Below are positions 12,301 to 23,664 of a stretch of 64,000 nt of DNA, piece after piece. A program made the position numbers and the translations under genes. This DNA is from Apophysomyces variabilis (lineage: Eukaryota > Mucoromycota > Mucoromycetes > Mucorales > Mucoraceae): NCBI GenBank assembly GCA_002749535.1, contig MZZL01000401.1, positions 625,165 through 689,164 on the forward strand. Direction: 5' to 3'. The stretch's first letter is position 1; each line of letters begins with the position of its first letter. The notes under the pieces were generated by a model. That model was given only the letters and a program-made list of their open reading frames with translations. It made no database searches and was not told where the DNA came from.

Positions 12301-14112
12301 TTCAGTTATTCATTCACTTGTAATGCATCATTCAGCCCAAGATGGCTGGGCGGCGTAGATATCCCAGGGCGCGATTGCACCTCCCATTGTCCATATATGC
12401 TACTAGGATTTGTCACGTGTTTGTATTGGCATTCACGTTTCTGTCCTGTACGTATGAAGCAGGTTTTAGTATTCTTAAGGCTCTTCAATATAAAGTCTGT
12501 ATTTTTAACGTGATTCAGCATTTTTACAGAATTCAAACAGCTGTCAAATAGCCGCTCCGTTGGGTACGCTGTCTGCCAGAGGTGTGAGTAACAAATTCAT
12601 TTAATGAGCAATGTTGCCGACGTCACTTTATTTGTTGATGATTTCTAGTTCGGATTGTTTACCAAACTGAACAGCAGAGGCAACGTTTGCAAGATTGCTG
12701 AATAACATAAACAAGAAAAAATTTAAAATTTCTACTCCAGCTAGAGAGTTACATCTGCTAACCAGCGCTTGGTACGGGATGCAGATAGCTAATGCGCGTA
12801 TTATTAAGTAATGTGCAAATTGCGTATTGGTATTAGTTTGCTTTTTGGACGCCGTTAACTATGTTACTATTTCACGCTTTTGCACGGTTTATCGTACCGT
12901 AATAGCCAAGCTATCTTTCATAGCAATACAAAAGGAAGATAGAGAGATATGGTTACACGAATGTCGTCAAAAAGCTTCCGCGCATATTCTGAGAAACGCC
13001 ATTGTCAAATGCTTACATGCGCAGCATCATTGCGTCATAATGCAACGAAATGAACTTATACCAAGGAAATGGTACATGTATCATTTTTGGCACATAACCT
13101 GGTTGCGATCCATTAGGTAACAATTTATCTTTTATGTTTAGTTGCTGTACACAACGACAAAGCACCCGTGACTAGGACAACATACACGAATGCGATTAGG
13201 TTACGGTATCCAGGAGGAAATGGGAAGTTGGAAAAAAGCCAACAAGTCCTTTCCGTTTCTCACGCATATCCTTGATGTTGTAAATAAAACGACCTTTGAG
13301 GATATCTGTCTAATCGTATAGGTAGCTCAACAATCGCTTCCCTAATTCAAACATTTTTTGTGTTTTCTATTTCTAATTTGCATGGCACCGGACTCGAAGC
13401 TGCTCTCGCGAAACATACTTCTCCAATACTAAGTAGGAGAGCTCATGATCTCCAGAGTATACAGTTCCTCAAACGTCATCACCATATTTCCCTTTCCATG
13501 AAAAAAGAATGCTTGCTCACCATTGAAGCAATTGTATGATAGGAAAACGGAACACGGAACTGGGAAAAGCTGACGTACTCTATATAATGCTCGTCATGCC
13601 AAGGTTTGTGCGACATGATCTCGTAATTATGCGACATCGGTATTTATTTGGGTGGAGATTACTTTGCGAAAAGAATATATGGGCTGTAATATGCCTAGGT
13701 GAGAAAGGAAAAGCTACAGAAAGGAGCAATGATGAGAGCACTAAATAGAGCCAGCGCGAACTGCTCTTTACTGTTTGATAAATAGATCATGACAACAAAC
13801 AAGCTGATCCGATACCTCTAACGAAACTGTTGACAACAATGGCTGCCACTTGCAATTCGGCCTTCCGAAGCACATATAATAACATACACTTTACTCGAAA
13901 AAGCAATGTACACAAGCTCAAGCTTCGTCTTATATGAGTAACACGTCAAAGAGGCCTGCAAACAGAGAGGCCATTCTTTTATCGGAGTTCCTGATCTGGA
14001 TAAACCGCTCGTTTTTCTTTTTGACTCTTCTCTCTAGATCTTTTCCTTTCTTCTTCCCTCATTTCAACATTGTTCCATTCACACAGTTTCTTTGGCTTCT
14101 TATGCCTACGTA
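9391..14112. other. Gene-poor intergenic stretch, 4.7 kb
   Basis: Only short overlapping frames occur here, with no recognisable domain and no chain of exons with splice signals. A 95-codon plus-strand frame at 11654-11941 contains an amphipathic Glu/Gln-rich stretch but has no support beyond length. The right end should include the promoter of the coiled-coil gene that begins at 14113. No tRNA-like B box was seen. Confidence 0.5.
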
Positions 14113-16239
14113 ATGACGTTAGGGTCCAAAGAAAAGAAGTTCTGGAAAAAGTTTAGCTTGGGTAAACATAAACCAGCTGCCCCCCCTCGTCCAGGTACGT
14201 TTTAGAACACCAATGGTGGTGATGAGCCATTGACCCAGATCTCGGATTTAGAACCCACAGTCGCGCCAGAAGTTATTGGCAAAGACGACGATGACAGGTC
14301 CGTTAAAAGCAAACGACTGAGGTATCTTCCTGCATCATAAAAACTGCTAACCTAATTGAATGGATATAGTGGCCTGTTCCCACGTAAAAGACAAAGCACA
14401 ACTTCTCTCAGGAAACGCCCCAGCATCAGTTGGTCCCCATCCCCTCCAATTCTTCCTGTACCTGCTCTTCCGTCCGAAGACAGTATATCACATGGCAGTT
14501 TACCAAAAGCCGACGAGAATATCACCAAGGTCGTGAACGACCACGTGGACGATATCCAGACCGCCGTTATTTCTACCGTATCAGTCGAGGATCCCAAACC
14601 TTTAATTGACAAACATAATGAACAGCCGGAGCCCAGTAGTACTGCGGATAAAAACAGTAAAAATTCGGACGATCCAGAAGACGACAATAAAATCGTAGAA
14701 TCGAACGTAACACGAACATTGCGAGCGGAGACCCGTCCAAGATACAACTCCAATACCAGCAGACCTACAGGTATTCCCACACCAAGCGGAAGCACCAGCC
14801 GGTTACCGACGTTAGCTAGCAAAGCCAAAGCAGCGAATACAATATCAACAGGTGATCGTTCACCACGACCTAGCTTAAACAAAAGCACGCCTTCGCAGCG
14901 GTCAGTCGCTTCTGGAACCTCTAAACCAGACCAAACTTCGGCCACACGACTTCGTAAACCATCACAAGTTTCTGTTTCTTCACGCGGAGATACCTCAGCC
15001 TCCAATGCGACAGTCTCCAATGAGGATATCGTCACTCAGTTAAAGCAGGAGCTTGAAAAAGAAAGGTCAGTGGTGCGTGTACTACAAGGCCAAAAAGAAG
15101 GTAAGTCAAACCTTAACATACTTTATGCTTACATTGCATGATGTAGCGATTACGAAGGACCTTGATTACTTCAGCCAAACCGTTGACGAGCTTATGGAAG
15201 AGAAAGACGCCCTTATCCAGAAATATGAAGATGAAAAGGTAAAGTTCTGTTAATGGAGGGCTTTTCATTCGCTAAATAGAAAGTAATAGACTCGAAGCAA
15301 AAACAGAGAAGAAGATCTGGACATGTTGTTGGAAAAATTAAAGTCAGCGACAGACTCTGCAAGGTATTAATTAGATGAAGAAACAAGTTTCCCATCGGGC
15401 GACTAATAACGCAAACAAAAGGGAAAAATCGTTTGAAGCAGAACAAGCAAAAAACCAGCTTGAGGTGAGAAAATCATGGAAGGCTAATCACATCATGCAC
15501 TAACCCTTCGTTACAGACTTATAGATCTGAAATCGAACAAGAGCAAGCTGAGCTGCGCTCTATCTTGCGACGGAAGGAAACCGAAGTGGAACAACTCAAG
15601 GTATTTTCCCATGATACTAAATGCATTACAAGTGCTATTGATGATATTGACCATAATTTGATCTACAGACCGAACTGACACAGGCACTTGATCAAATTGA
15701 AATGCTTAAAGCTACTATGGAGCAATTGTTCAAAGCTCGAACCGAACTTCATACTCAAGAAACGAAAAGGTTTGTTTAGCTTTAAACAAAGAGTGAACTA
15801 ATTTGTAAGTAGCACCACTGAACAAACCCCTAATGCATCACCTAAATCCCAACCCACGAAACTTAACCATGAAGAGTTGTATTATGCATCCTCTCCATCT
15901 TCCAATGATTCATCGATCCATTTTCATTCACCTGAGGACATTATGAAGAATAGTATTTCATATGGCACATCTCATTCTACAGACGACTCGGAAGACAACC
16001 TCGATCACCAACTTATGGTTTTGACAAAAGAAAAAGAAAAGGTAAGCTAACCATTTATTGTGAAAACAAATTGACATGGTCTATTTCAGCTGCAATCCTA
16101 TTATAGCAAGATTCCTCTGTCTGGAGGTGGACCTATGTCTCGGAGAAGAAAAGAGGAACTTGAAGAAATGTTGGACGAGGTGGATTCTCAGTTGAGCAAA
16201 GTCAAGCAGACCATCCGACGAACAAACTATCGTTCATGA
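14113..16239 (+). CDS. Coiled-coil protein of unknown function (10 exons, 552 residues)
   Basis: Exons: 14113-14194, 14252-14321, 14370-15100, 15147-15238, 15290-15363, 15422-15464, 15517-15600, 15669-15769, 15810-16041 and 16090-16239. All junctions are GT-AG and all phases agree; the coding sum is 1659 nt. The basic start (KEKKFWKKFSLGKHK) leads into about 270 low-complexity residues rich in Ser, Pro and Thr. A long charged coiled coil begins at about IVTQLKQELEKERSV and continues through exons 4-8. A Ser-rich linker follows, then a compact C-terminal segment (YYSKIPLSGGGPMSRRRKEE, then a helical ELEEMLDEVDSQLSKV). Retaining intron 1 would give an early TAG, so that splice matters. The architecture suggests a cytoskeletal or scaffold protein, but I do not recognise the family. 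It converges with RPL16; the stop codons are 252 bp apart. Confidence 0.82.
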
Positions 16240-16491
16240 GATAGACAATGTGTAACACCTTATTCTATAACTTTCTTGCTCGTTTGTGCCATTTCAAACA
16301 CAAGCTGTACCTTATTTTTTACTCTGAATCTAGAAGACTCAAGAAAAACCTCATATTAGCCATTCATCCTATAAAAATTCTTTCCTTTTCTTCAAATCAT
16401 CTCGCTCCGTTCAATTCCAATAGCACGAGCAGTTTTTTTTGTCTGACATCATCTTTTTTTTCGAAATTTTTTTATTCTAGCCCTATGCTTT

Positions 16492-17274
16492 TTAGTTGCC
16501 AAGAGCAGCGATGGAAGCATTAATGTCCTTAAGAGCATCGGCCTTGGATTCGACGGCCTTCTTACGGATGGCGAGGAGAGCGGTCTTGCGTTGATAGTAA
16601 GCAGCGCTCTTGGCCTTGCGCTTGTCTTCCAACTTAGCGACAACATCCTGGTACTTCCAGCCAACTTCGTGGGAAATGCGACCAAGGGTGGTGTACTTGC
16701 GTCCGGGCTTAAGCTTGAGGACGCGAAGAGCATCGGGAACGACAACACGCTTGACACGGTCGTAGGGAGGAGGAACACCCTCGAACAACTTGATGCGGTC
16801 CAAAGCAGCAGCACCACGAGCAGTCTTGTGAGGGATCATACCACGGATAGCCTTGTACAAGATACGGGAGGGAGCACGGAAGTGGAAGGGACCGCGGTTG
16901 GGGTTGACGATGCAGCGCTTGCGAAGGTAAGCGTGGTACTTCACTATTTGAATCAAACCATATTTTTTTTAGCATTGAGGATTTCCCGTTTCCGTTATTT
17001 ATAACCATTCCATGAGAATACAAAAACTTACACTTGTTACGAAAGAATTCACCAGAAACGTTCAATTCTTCGCAACGAACCACAACGACCTTTTGACCGT
17101 TAAGAGCCTGCTTGGAGACAATGGAAGCCAAACGTCCAAGAAGATGACCTTTGCCGTCGATGACCACAACCTAGCATAAGGCTGCATCAGTGACCAAACA
17201 GGAAAAAAAAAAAAAAAAAAAAAAACGAGAGCTGTTCCATTTCGCGTGAAATTCACCTTTTCGAAAGTCGACAT
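16492..17274 (-). CDS. RPL16: 60S ribosomal protein uL13 (yeast Rpl16 / human RPL13A)
   Basis: Exons 17274-17257, 17170-17032 and 16943-16492 give 202 residues. Exon 1 codes only for MSTFEK; the splice then gives [16 protein letters not shown], the classic uL13 start. Further family blocks are [39 protein letters not shown] and [14 protein letters not shown]. Length matches yeast Rpl16 (about 199). The protein sits on the solvent side of the large ribosomal subunit. The second splice (AAGT|GTAAGT to AAATAG|TG) creates KLKYH, as in orthologues. Intron 1 (17256-17171) contains an uninterrupted run of 23 T on the coding strand. A very short first exon is common in ribosomal protein genes. Confidence 0.97.
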
Positions 17275-18048
17275 TTTTATGAGCAGGGAAAGAGAAAGAA
17301 CCGTTATTTTTTTGCCCAAGCAATTTTTCTTTGCAAGTGGCTTGGCATCGCTTCTCTTCTCTCTCGCACCCAAACACAGCGCTTTATGAATTTCACGGAT
17401 GTCCGACGCGTGGTACCGATCTCACATCCTGAAAGTATTTTATGCGTCTTTTGACCACCTGCTCCCTTATACTGTTTATTGAATTTTATTTTGCGCTACT
17501 CTAAAACCAATTTTGCGTTTATGAAAGAATCAAGTTTGCGCTAAAGGGTAAGACAATATTCGTCATTAGTGAATGATTTATGCAGGCAGTACATTTTACT
17601 TACATGAACTTGATCCTCTAGTGGACGCAAAATTCATTTGATAGCGTGAAATACAATCCATGGTTAGTAAATGGGAGTGGTATGATTGATGTCTTCTACT
17701 TACCCCGGAAGGGTATTCCAGCACCCGGCTGGGCGTGAGCACGAAAAGTAAACGTCCGGGAATGTCACGTCCGGCGCGTAAGCCCACCCACCCATCCAAT
17801 AGAGAATGTTTTGGTTGCCTGCGCTGTTAGACCACAGAAGATTTCACGTTGAGAATGATTGTAGCATTTTGTCAGGTTTGTTGTCTTAGCGCTTCGTTGG
17901 ATTTTATCTGCCCGCAATCATACAATGTTTCAGGTTGTCTTGGATGTCTGGAAGCATATGTTGTCCTTGCTGTCACAGACGGATACTTGCCCAATTGACC
18001 ATAACAGAGTCGTACAATGAAAGGCATTCGTGATATGTTGTCCAAGAG
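17275..18048. other. Upstream region of RPL16; no gene seen
   Basis: This stretch must hold the RPL16 promoter on the minus strand. I see no convincing coding chain. A 67-codon minus-strand frame at 17596-17799 has no recognisable features and is not supported by splice context. Confidence 0.5.
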
Positions 18049-18650
18049 CTATTGTGTCCTGAGATTAAATGGCTGCATAATAGCAACAACATTCAATCTT
18101 GTCGTAGCTTGTTTCACCCAATGCTTCTCATGAAAGATGCCTTGTGCATACTTTTTATTCAACATCATGTACATTTCTTGGGAGAGATAATATCAATAAA
18201 AGATAATTTTGTAGCAGTAGGAAATTACCTTTCTGTTGAGAGTCCAGCATGTCATTCTGTACTCTTCTGATTTCATACATGGAAATTGGTCTAGCATACT
18301 AGAATCATGCGGTTAGATAACCTTCTTATGTCTGTGCGCTTTGACTTACCGGGTACTTTTTTCACACATCAGATTGACAAAGGTATCAATAAATCGCTTA
18401 ATGGAAACTGCAGCAAAAGATAAAGCCAAAAGAAAGGATGAAAAAGGGCAACACGTCGTCTTATCAATGAAGGGACGCGTCATGTTATGACGCATTAATG
18501 TTGGGGTAGTCGCGCGGATAGGGAAATTGTTGTCGTTCGAACAAGGACTGCTACTAGATATGGATTCGCCTGGTTGACCAGTAGTTGCTCGTACGTTGAC
18601 AAAGTCATGACTCTGAAATATCAAATCTAAGGTCATCGCGATCAATAGAG
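18049..18650 (-). CDS. Possible small multi-exon gene, unknown product
   Basis: Three minus-strand blocks join in frame: a first block ending at 18350, 18290-18229, and 18140-18049 with a TAG stop. Junctions are ACCCG|GTAAGT to GCTAG, then AAAG|GTAATT to CACAAG. The joined peptide reads ...MCEKSTRPISMYEIRRVQND across the first junction and ends QPFNLRTQ. The first block (from about 18645) could itself contain an intron ending at the TTTGCTGCAG near 18410. No domain is recognised. Agreement of two consensus donors with reading phase is the main support. The AAG acceptor of the last exon is weak and the 5' end is uncertain. Confidence 0.35.
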
Positions 18651-19176
18651 TGAGTCAATTCATGAAGCCATGAGAACATTATCTATCGCAAGATCATGTA
18701 TTGTTACTCATATGACATTGGAAAGTCGATCCGTTTCCTTGAAACCTAGAGGTAAGTACGAGGTATTTCTTTTTGGGGTAAACGTAGCAAACAGTGCCGA
18801 TTGCTTGAAAGGATGCAGCTCGAGACAACAAGTGTACAACTTTATTACTCTAAAGTATATGGACTCGTTTCCTAAGTTGCACAGTGAAGATGATGTTAAC
18901 AGAGAATCGAAATCGCATGCATACGCACGAAAGAGTCAAGAAGGCTAATACTAAAAATGAATGAAGACGTTATGACTTTTCAGAGGAACCCTAATAAATC
19001 ATAAGCTTACTTTTTCCGACTGGACCATAGCAAATCATTGACAAATTTATGTTTCTACTTTAAACTATAGCAAAACGGAGCAAAAAGAGTATCTATCTTT
19101 GGACAACATGCAGCAGCATCGGAACTGCAAATACTTCAACCAATCACGCAAAATTCTTTTTTGTATTCCACCAATA

Positions 19177-19427
19177 CAGTATTTTAACCTGAAAATGAGA
19201 CGATTTCAAATTTTTATTGGACGATCTGGGATTAAAAATTAGACGGACTTAATTTTGTTAGAGACGAAGTGAAGAGGTGATACGAGACATCATCATCCAT
19301 TTTTTTAGATGACTTGAGATTTTTACTAGACAACCCAGGATACAACTATTAGATTTATATCATCAAATTACTTCAAGCCAATCTCTCTTGAAAGACATCT
19401 ATCCCAATAAGATTCAGAGTGTCTGAT
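19177..19427 (+). repeat. Left terminal inverted repeat, 251 bp
   Basis: Reverse complement of 20791-21041 with no difference seen. Its inner 60 bases (19368-19427) encode the last 19 residues and stop codon of the transposase. It contains two related 34-base units at 19199-19232 and 19308-19341 (GACGATTTCAAATTTTTA... and GATGACTTGAGATTTTTA...). Such subterminal copies often serve as transposase-binding sites in this superfamily; that role is inferred. Confidence 0.95.
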
Positions 19428-20711
19428 CCATGCCAAGCAGTCTTCTACGGTGACTGTCCTGCATGCCTCAGCAATGCGAGGAGTAAGGGTATCTGCTTTG
19501 TCTAACGGGTTTCTTCGGATATTCTTCTTGATCTTAGACCAGCATTCCTCTATAGGATTTAAGAAAGGCGAATAAGGTGGCATAAACAGAGGTCTGTATC
19601 CCCGTTTGTTTATGGCATCCACAACAAAGTGGGAGTGATGGACTCTACAATTGTCCATGACAATGAAAAACCCCTTCTTCTCATATTTGTCGAGGATATC
19701 CATAACAGAATCCATGAATTTAACTACATGGTAGGCTGTCGTTCCTTTTTTGAGTGCTTTAGGCGTAGAATCTTGGGTAACAGCCTTTCGTTTCTTCGAA
19801 GTAGACCCCTGAGAAAACTCCTTTTGGATTTTTTCCGCATCGCTTTTCTTCATCGGTTCAACTTTCGAGAAGTCGATGATACCGAAAGGAGAAATACAAC
19901 CAATGATGCTTATGTTTACACCCTTTTGAGTGCATACCTTTACGTTCGCTGGAGTCCCGACTTTTGACCAGGCACGACCTCTCATCATTTGCGAATGAAA
20001 TCCAGCTTCATCAACGAAAACGCAGTTTTTCTGGAAATCAACGCCCGCAGATTTCCATTGACTTACGATGTTGAAACGTAATTCGATTGTCCTTGGTGCG
20101 TCCCTCTCTACGGTGTACTTAGTCGCTTGTTTCAAGGACAACGCGCATTTCTCTCGGATATGCTTGTAAAGACCAGGGATAGAGATGGTAAGACCTTCAA
20201 AGTTCTTGCACAACTCTTCTCTTGCTTGTTCAAGTACACCGGACGGGTTCTCATCGAAAAGTTTAACCAGAAAAGCGGTATGCTCGGGAAATAGCTTCAT
20301 GGGTTGACATTTACGTGCTCTTACTGTACTCCCAGGTAATAGCGTTCCATCGCTGGCATTGTACTCATTTAATAACTTGTAAGCAGTGCTGCGAGGAATC
20401 ATGCATTGCTCAGCAGCTTTTGGAACTGAAAGCCCTTCTTCCTGCAAAAGGCGGATGAAGCGTTCAATTTGATCAGGGCCATACTTCTTCTTCTTTCTTT
20501 TCTCGTCCTTAATGGTAATTGTCTTGAAAACATCGGTAAGTTCCTGCATATCTGTTTCCATGTCGTTCATCTGAAATTGAGCAGTATCGAAATCAATAAG
20601 CTTTTCGATGTTGCCATATTGAACAGCTACATCCTCAAGGTCCATTTCATCATAGCTGTCTTCATCTGTAAGAAGAGGCTCTATAGCTGGATTGTAATGG
20701 ATGAAGTCCAT
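19368..20711 (-). CDS. Tc1/mariner-family DD34E transposase
   Basis: An intact 447-residue frame. The N-terminal region has an acidic leader, then a helix-turn-helix part (about 75-125, with LSVPKAAEQCMIPRSTAYKL) that should bind the terminal repeats. The DDE catalytic core has Asp234 in VFVDEAGFHS, Asp353 in FIVMDNCRVHH and Glu388 in PPYSPFLNPIEECW. There are 34 residues between the second Asp and the Glu, the Tc1-like DD34E spacing. A Lys/Ser-rich insert (about 285-325, including TSKKRKA) separates the first two acidic residues and may include a nuclear-localisation signal. The protein would cut and rejoin the element at TA sites. The ATG at 20711 is 79 bp inside the right repeat, so the promoter is in or near that repeat. 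No frameshift or stop is present. Confidence 0.95.
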   Translation of the reverse strand: MDFIHYNPAIEPLLTDEDSYDEMDLEDVAVQYGNIEKLIDFDTAQFQMNDMETDMQELTDVFKTITIKDEKRKKKKYGPDQIERFIRLLQEEGLSVPKAAEQCMIPRSTAYKLLNEYNASDGTLLPGSTVRARKCQPMKLFPEHTAFLVKLFDENPSGVLEQAREELCKNFEGLTISIPGLYKHIREKCALSLKQATKYTVERDAPRTIELRFNIVSQWKSAGVDFQKNCVFVDEAGFHSQMMRGRAWSKVGTPANVKVCTQKGVNISIIGCISPFGIIDFSKVEPMKKSDAEKIQKEFSQGSTSKKRKAVTQDSTPKALKKGTTAYHVVKFMDSVMDILDKYEKKGFFIVMDNCRVHHSHFVVDAINKRGYRPLFMPPYSPFLNPIEECWSKIKKNIRRNPLDKADTLTPRIAEACRTVTVEDCLAWIRHSESYWDRCLSREIGLK

Positions 20712-20790
20712 TTTGTCTTTTAGGTGCGTATCTAGGAGTAAAGCCTGGGAGTTTTAGCTGAGCCGGTCCAAGACAGTCACTAACAAGCGA

Positions 20791-21041
20791 ATCAGACACT
20801 CTGAATCTTATTGGGATAGATGTCTTTCAAGAGAGATTGGCTTGAAGTAATTTGATGATATAAATCTAATAGTTGTATCCTGGGTTGTCTAGTAAAAATC
20901 TCAAGTCATCTAAAAAAATGGATGATGATGTCTCGTATCACCTCTTCACTTCGTCTCTAACAAAATTAAGTCCGTCTAATTTTTAATCCCAGATCGTCCA
21001 ATAAAAATTTGAAATCGTCTCATTTTCAGGTTAAAATACTG
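20791..21041 (-). repeat. Right terminal inverted repeat, 251 bp
   Basis: Exact reverse complement of 19177-19427 by eye. It lies upstream of the transposase start and carries a second copy of the sequence encoding the transposase C-terminus. Its outer end, GGTTAAAATACTG, is followed by TA. Confidence 0.95.
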
Positions 21042-21043
21042 TA

Positions 21044-22961
21044 GTTAAATCCCAGTCCGCAAGTGAAAAATAGAAATGCACAAACAAACAGGAAAAACAC
21101 GGTACTGATCGAAAACATAACAGGAACATTGAACTGTTTGTCAGAAAATCACAAGTACAAGACATGTCTTCTATGGAATGAAATACAGACAGCAGTCAGT
21201 GCTTGTGAGATGAAATTTGTTGATGATTTCCCTCACGGTTGCCTGAAGAAAATAGCGTTGTTGATGAGGATATTCGTATGGTTAGAATGCTTAATGCCTA
21301 TATTCCTTTTTTCGAATAAATCAATATTGCGTAAAAGTTGGAATCCCAGAGAAGATAGTGTAAGCCCGAGCTTTGAATGCAGTATATCTTTCGTTGTATA
21401 GTGCTCCCTGGAACAGACTAATTCCAGGATCCGGTGTCTGACGATGATCGTATGTGATTTAAAGCGAGCTTGGACACTTATATTTACAAAGGGATCTGTC
21501 CAGGTCATGCTGATCCTAATGATTCTTATTCACTTGATGCTGATGCACAAGCCTCCTACCCGCATTTGTGCCATCTTGAACGACAACTAGTATGTCTCAA
21601 GGGATCAGGAAGTGCATTGCTAGCCATGCTCAAATGACGTATGCTTTATCATTGAACGGTTCTTGAGGCGATTATCGGTTTTGTACAGGTCTATTATCAA
21701 CAGGTCAAACGTGGAAGATGTGGGCTGAGCCCATGGTAATGCCTTTCAGTCTGCCCGCTTATCAATACAGCAGTATTAAAGCGAAAGGCTTTAAGGAGGT
21801 AGGTCCGTTGGAGACCATTCATTTATCTCTTCCTTTGGAGGCAGTAGAATATAGTAGGATTAAAATAGAACTTTGAATATCACTTTGCACACATTTCAAA
21901 TTATTGTGCGTTCACGCATAGAACAGACTTTCTTGCACGCAAAATTCGTTTTGTAATATAAAACGACGGTGAACACTTAATATTGAAATAGCCGTAAGTG
22001 GGGCGTCATTGACTTGTGTACTTTGGTTTGATCTTGTAGAAAAGAAAACAAAAAGTTTTTGCGGGTAGAGAAGAAAAACAAAGACCGTAAGTATAAGATA
22101 TAGAAAGAAGAGAACAATAGAGAGAGCGAGGAACAGATAGAAAAAGAAAAGCGGAAATCAAGGCCAAGCCAAACAAGAGATAGGGGCAAGAAGGAAAAAA
22201 GAACCAATAGAGGCAAGAGAACAAAGCCCAAGGAAAGTGAAGTATGGCAAAGGTTTGGCCAGGTCTATGACGTCGGTACATGAGTCGCTTACATGCTTTA
22301 TCAAACCGCACTTGCAGCATGAACAATTGGACATGCCAAGACTGTTAACGTCGATATAATCGTTCCTCAATTAAAAATCACAAGAATTGTACGCTTATCA
22401 GTATCAAAACTTCCTGCAATGGCAAGCCAGCATACTGCAAGTAGTGGTAGGTCACTATTGTATGCATCAACTTTGTAATGCTTTCATAGGGTATTTCTCA
22501 GCTCTGCAAAGCAAGCACATAACTTGACGTACGTTAGAAAGAAGTGATAGATATCCACAGAAAACTGATAACGCAGAAAAAATTGAGCCGATGAGACAAC
22601 TGTAGTTTTCGGAATGTACCTGATGGATTGGGACCATGTTTTCTTATGTTCATGTAAGACTTCTATATGATGATGAGTCATTATTCTATCAGAGAAAAAC
22701 AAATATGGCATAGACGCTTGTTCTATCAAAGAATTCGCTAATAGGCTGCAAGAGATAGAATGTTTTTAGCATGAAGTTAGCGTAGCAGTGCACGACATCT
22801 CAAGCATGCGAACCATTGTGAGGTCGGATTTTGAAACTGAAAATTGGCCTTTACCTTTCTTTGTATGACTGAAGAGAACACTCACTTCCTTTCACAGGTT
22901 TCTTGTTGCCACATTTGCCCTTTCCCCCTTCCTTTCCTTTCATTGCACAAGATTCTTTCTC
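21044..22961. other. Intergenic DNA with possible decayed coding remnants
   Basis: Around 21460-21625 the plus strand shows a coding-like stretch (ADPNDSYSLDADAQASYPHL, then CLKGSGSALLAML) that runs into stops. Around 21690-21735 another reads LLSTGQTWKMWAEPM, followed by a GTAATG donor-like site. They cannot be joined into a confident gene and may be an old degraded gene. The last few hundred bases should include the presenilin gene promoter; CT-rich leader sequence lies at about 22910-22950. Confidence 0.35.
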
Positions 22962-23626
22962 ATGCCCAGGAATTCAGAATCGAATGACGATGAATTCGCT
23001 ACATCTACCTGTGTCAATTGCACAAACTCCGCGAGTTTCATGTGTTCATCGTGCGGCCTTCGAGGTCCTAGATACTGTTCTCTGGAATGTCAAAAGACGC
23101 ATTGGAAAACCGGTCATTATAAGGTATGCGAAGCAACAGAAGCTGCGCGAAGGTCAAGACGGACAATATCCAGCGCCGAAGCCGATCGTAACACGAACAA
23201 TGATATCAATCGATCACACAGCATCACGCGCGGATATAGTCGCTTTGGCACGGCGCAATTGATCAATGAAAGACGCAAGTTATCTATTTCTCTACCGATT
23301 GTTACATTATTGCAAAAAGAAATGAGAGAGATATTGACTAGGTTGCAGATAGGACGTCTCAGATACCCGATTCGCATAACGGAGAAATCCCGTTGACCGA
23401 TTTCAATCCATCATCCGAACAGCATCACGAGGATGACGAAAGCCCCGAGGACTTCGCCGATGAACTAAAGTTCTACACGCAGCAAATATACCTTGTCATT
23501 AAACCTGTAGTTGTGTGTATCGTCTTGAGCATCTTTTGGGTCAAGGTGGCATTTAGTGGTCAGAGCGACTACAGGTATCATTATCGCTTAGCGACGTTCG
23601 CAATCTATCTTTGGTTTCCTTATCTT

Positions 23627-23664
<38 letters not shown>

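Larger units (their letters stand above)
19177..21041 (-). mobile_element. Complete Tc1/mariner (IS630-type) DNA transposon, 1865 bp
   Basis: Both ends begin CAGTATTTTAACCTGAAAAT when read inward, and TA dinucleotides flank the element (19175-19176 and 21042-21043), the standard Tc1/mariner target duplication. Terminal inverted repeats are 19177-19427 and 20791-21041, 251 bp each, with no mismatch found by eye. The single intact transposase gene lies on the minus strand. Intact coding plus identical repeats indicate a recent insertion that may still be mobile. Confidence 0.96.

Noticed and set aside
14195..14251. In-frame TAG early in the coiled-coil gene, suggesting a pseudogene
   Set aside because: The stop lies inside a 57-nt GT-AG intron. 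Removing it keeps the frame and the next intron also fits, so the gene is intact.
14352..15035. 227-codon minus-strand frame opposite exon 3 of the coiled-coil gene
   Set aside because: It mirrors a well-supported spliced gene; low-complexity Ser codons leave the opposite strand open.
23101..23352. Alternative presenilin intron from GTATGC at 23124 that would remove the end of the MYND exon
   Set aside because: It would delete the last zinc ligand Cys56 of an otherwise complete finger. The shorter intron (23279-23352) keeps all ligands and the frame.
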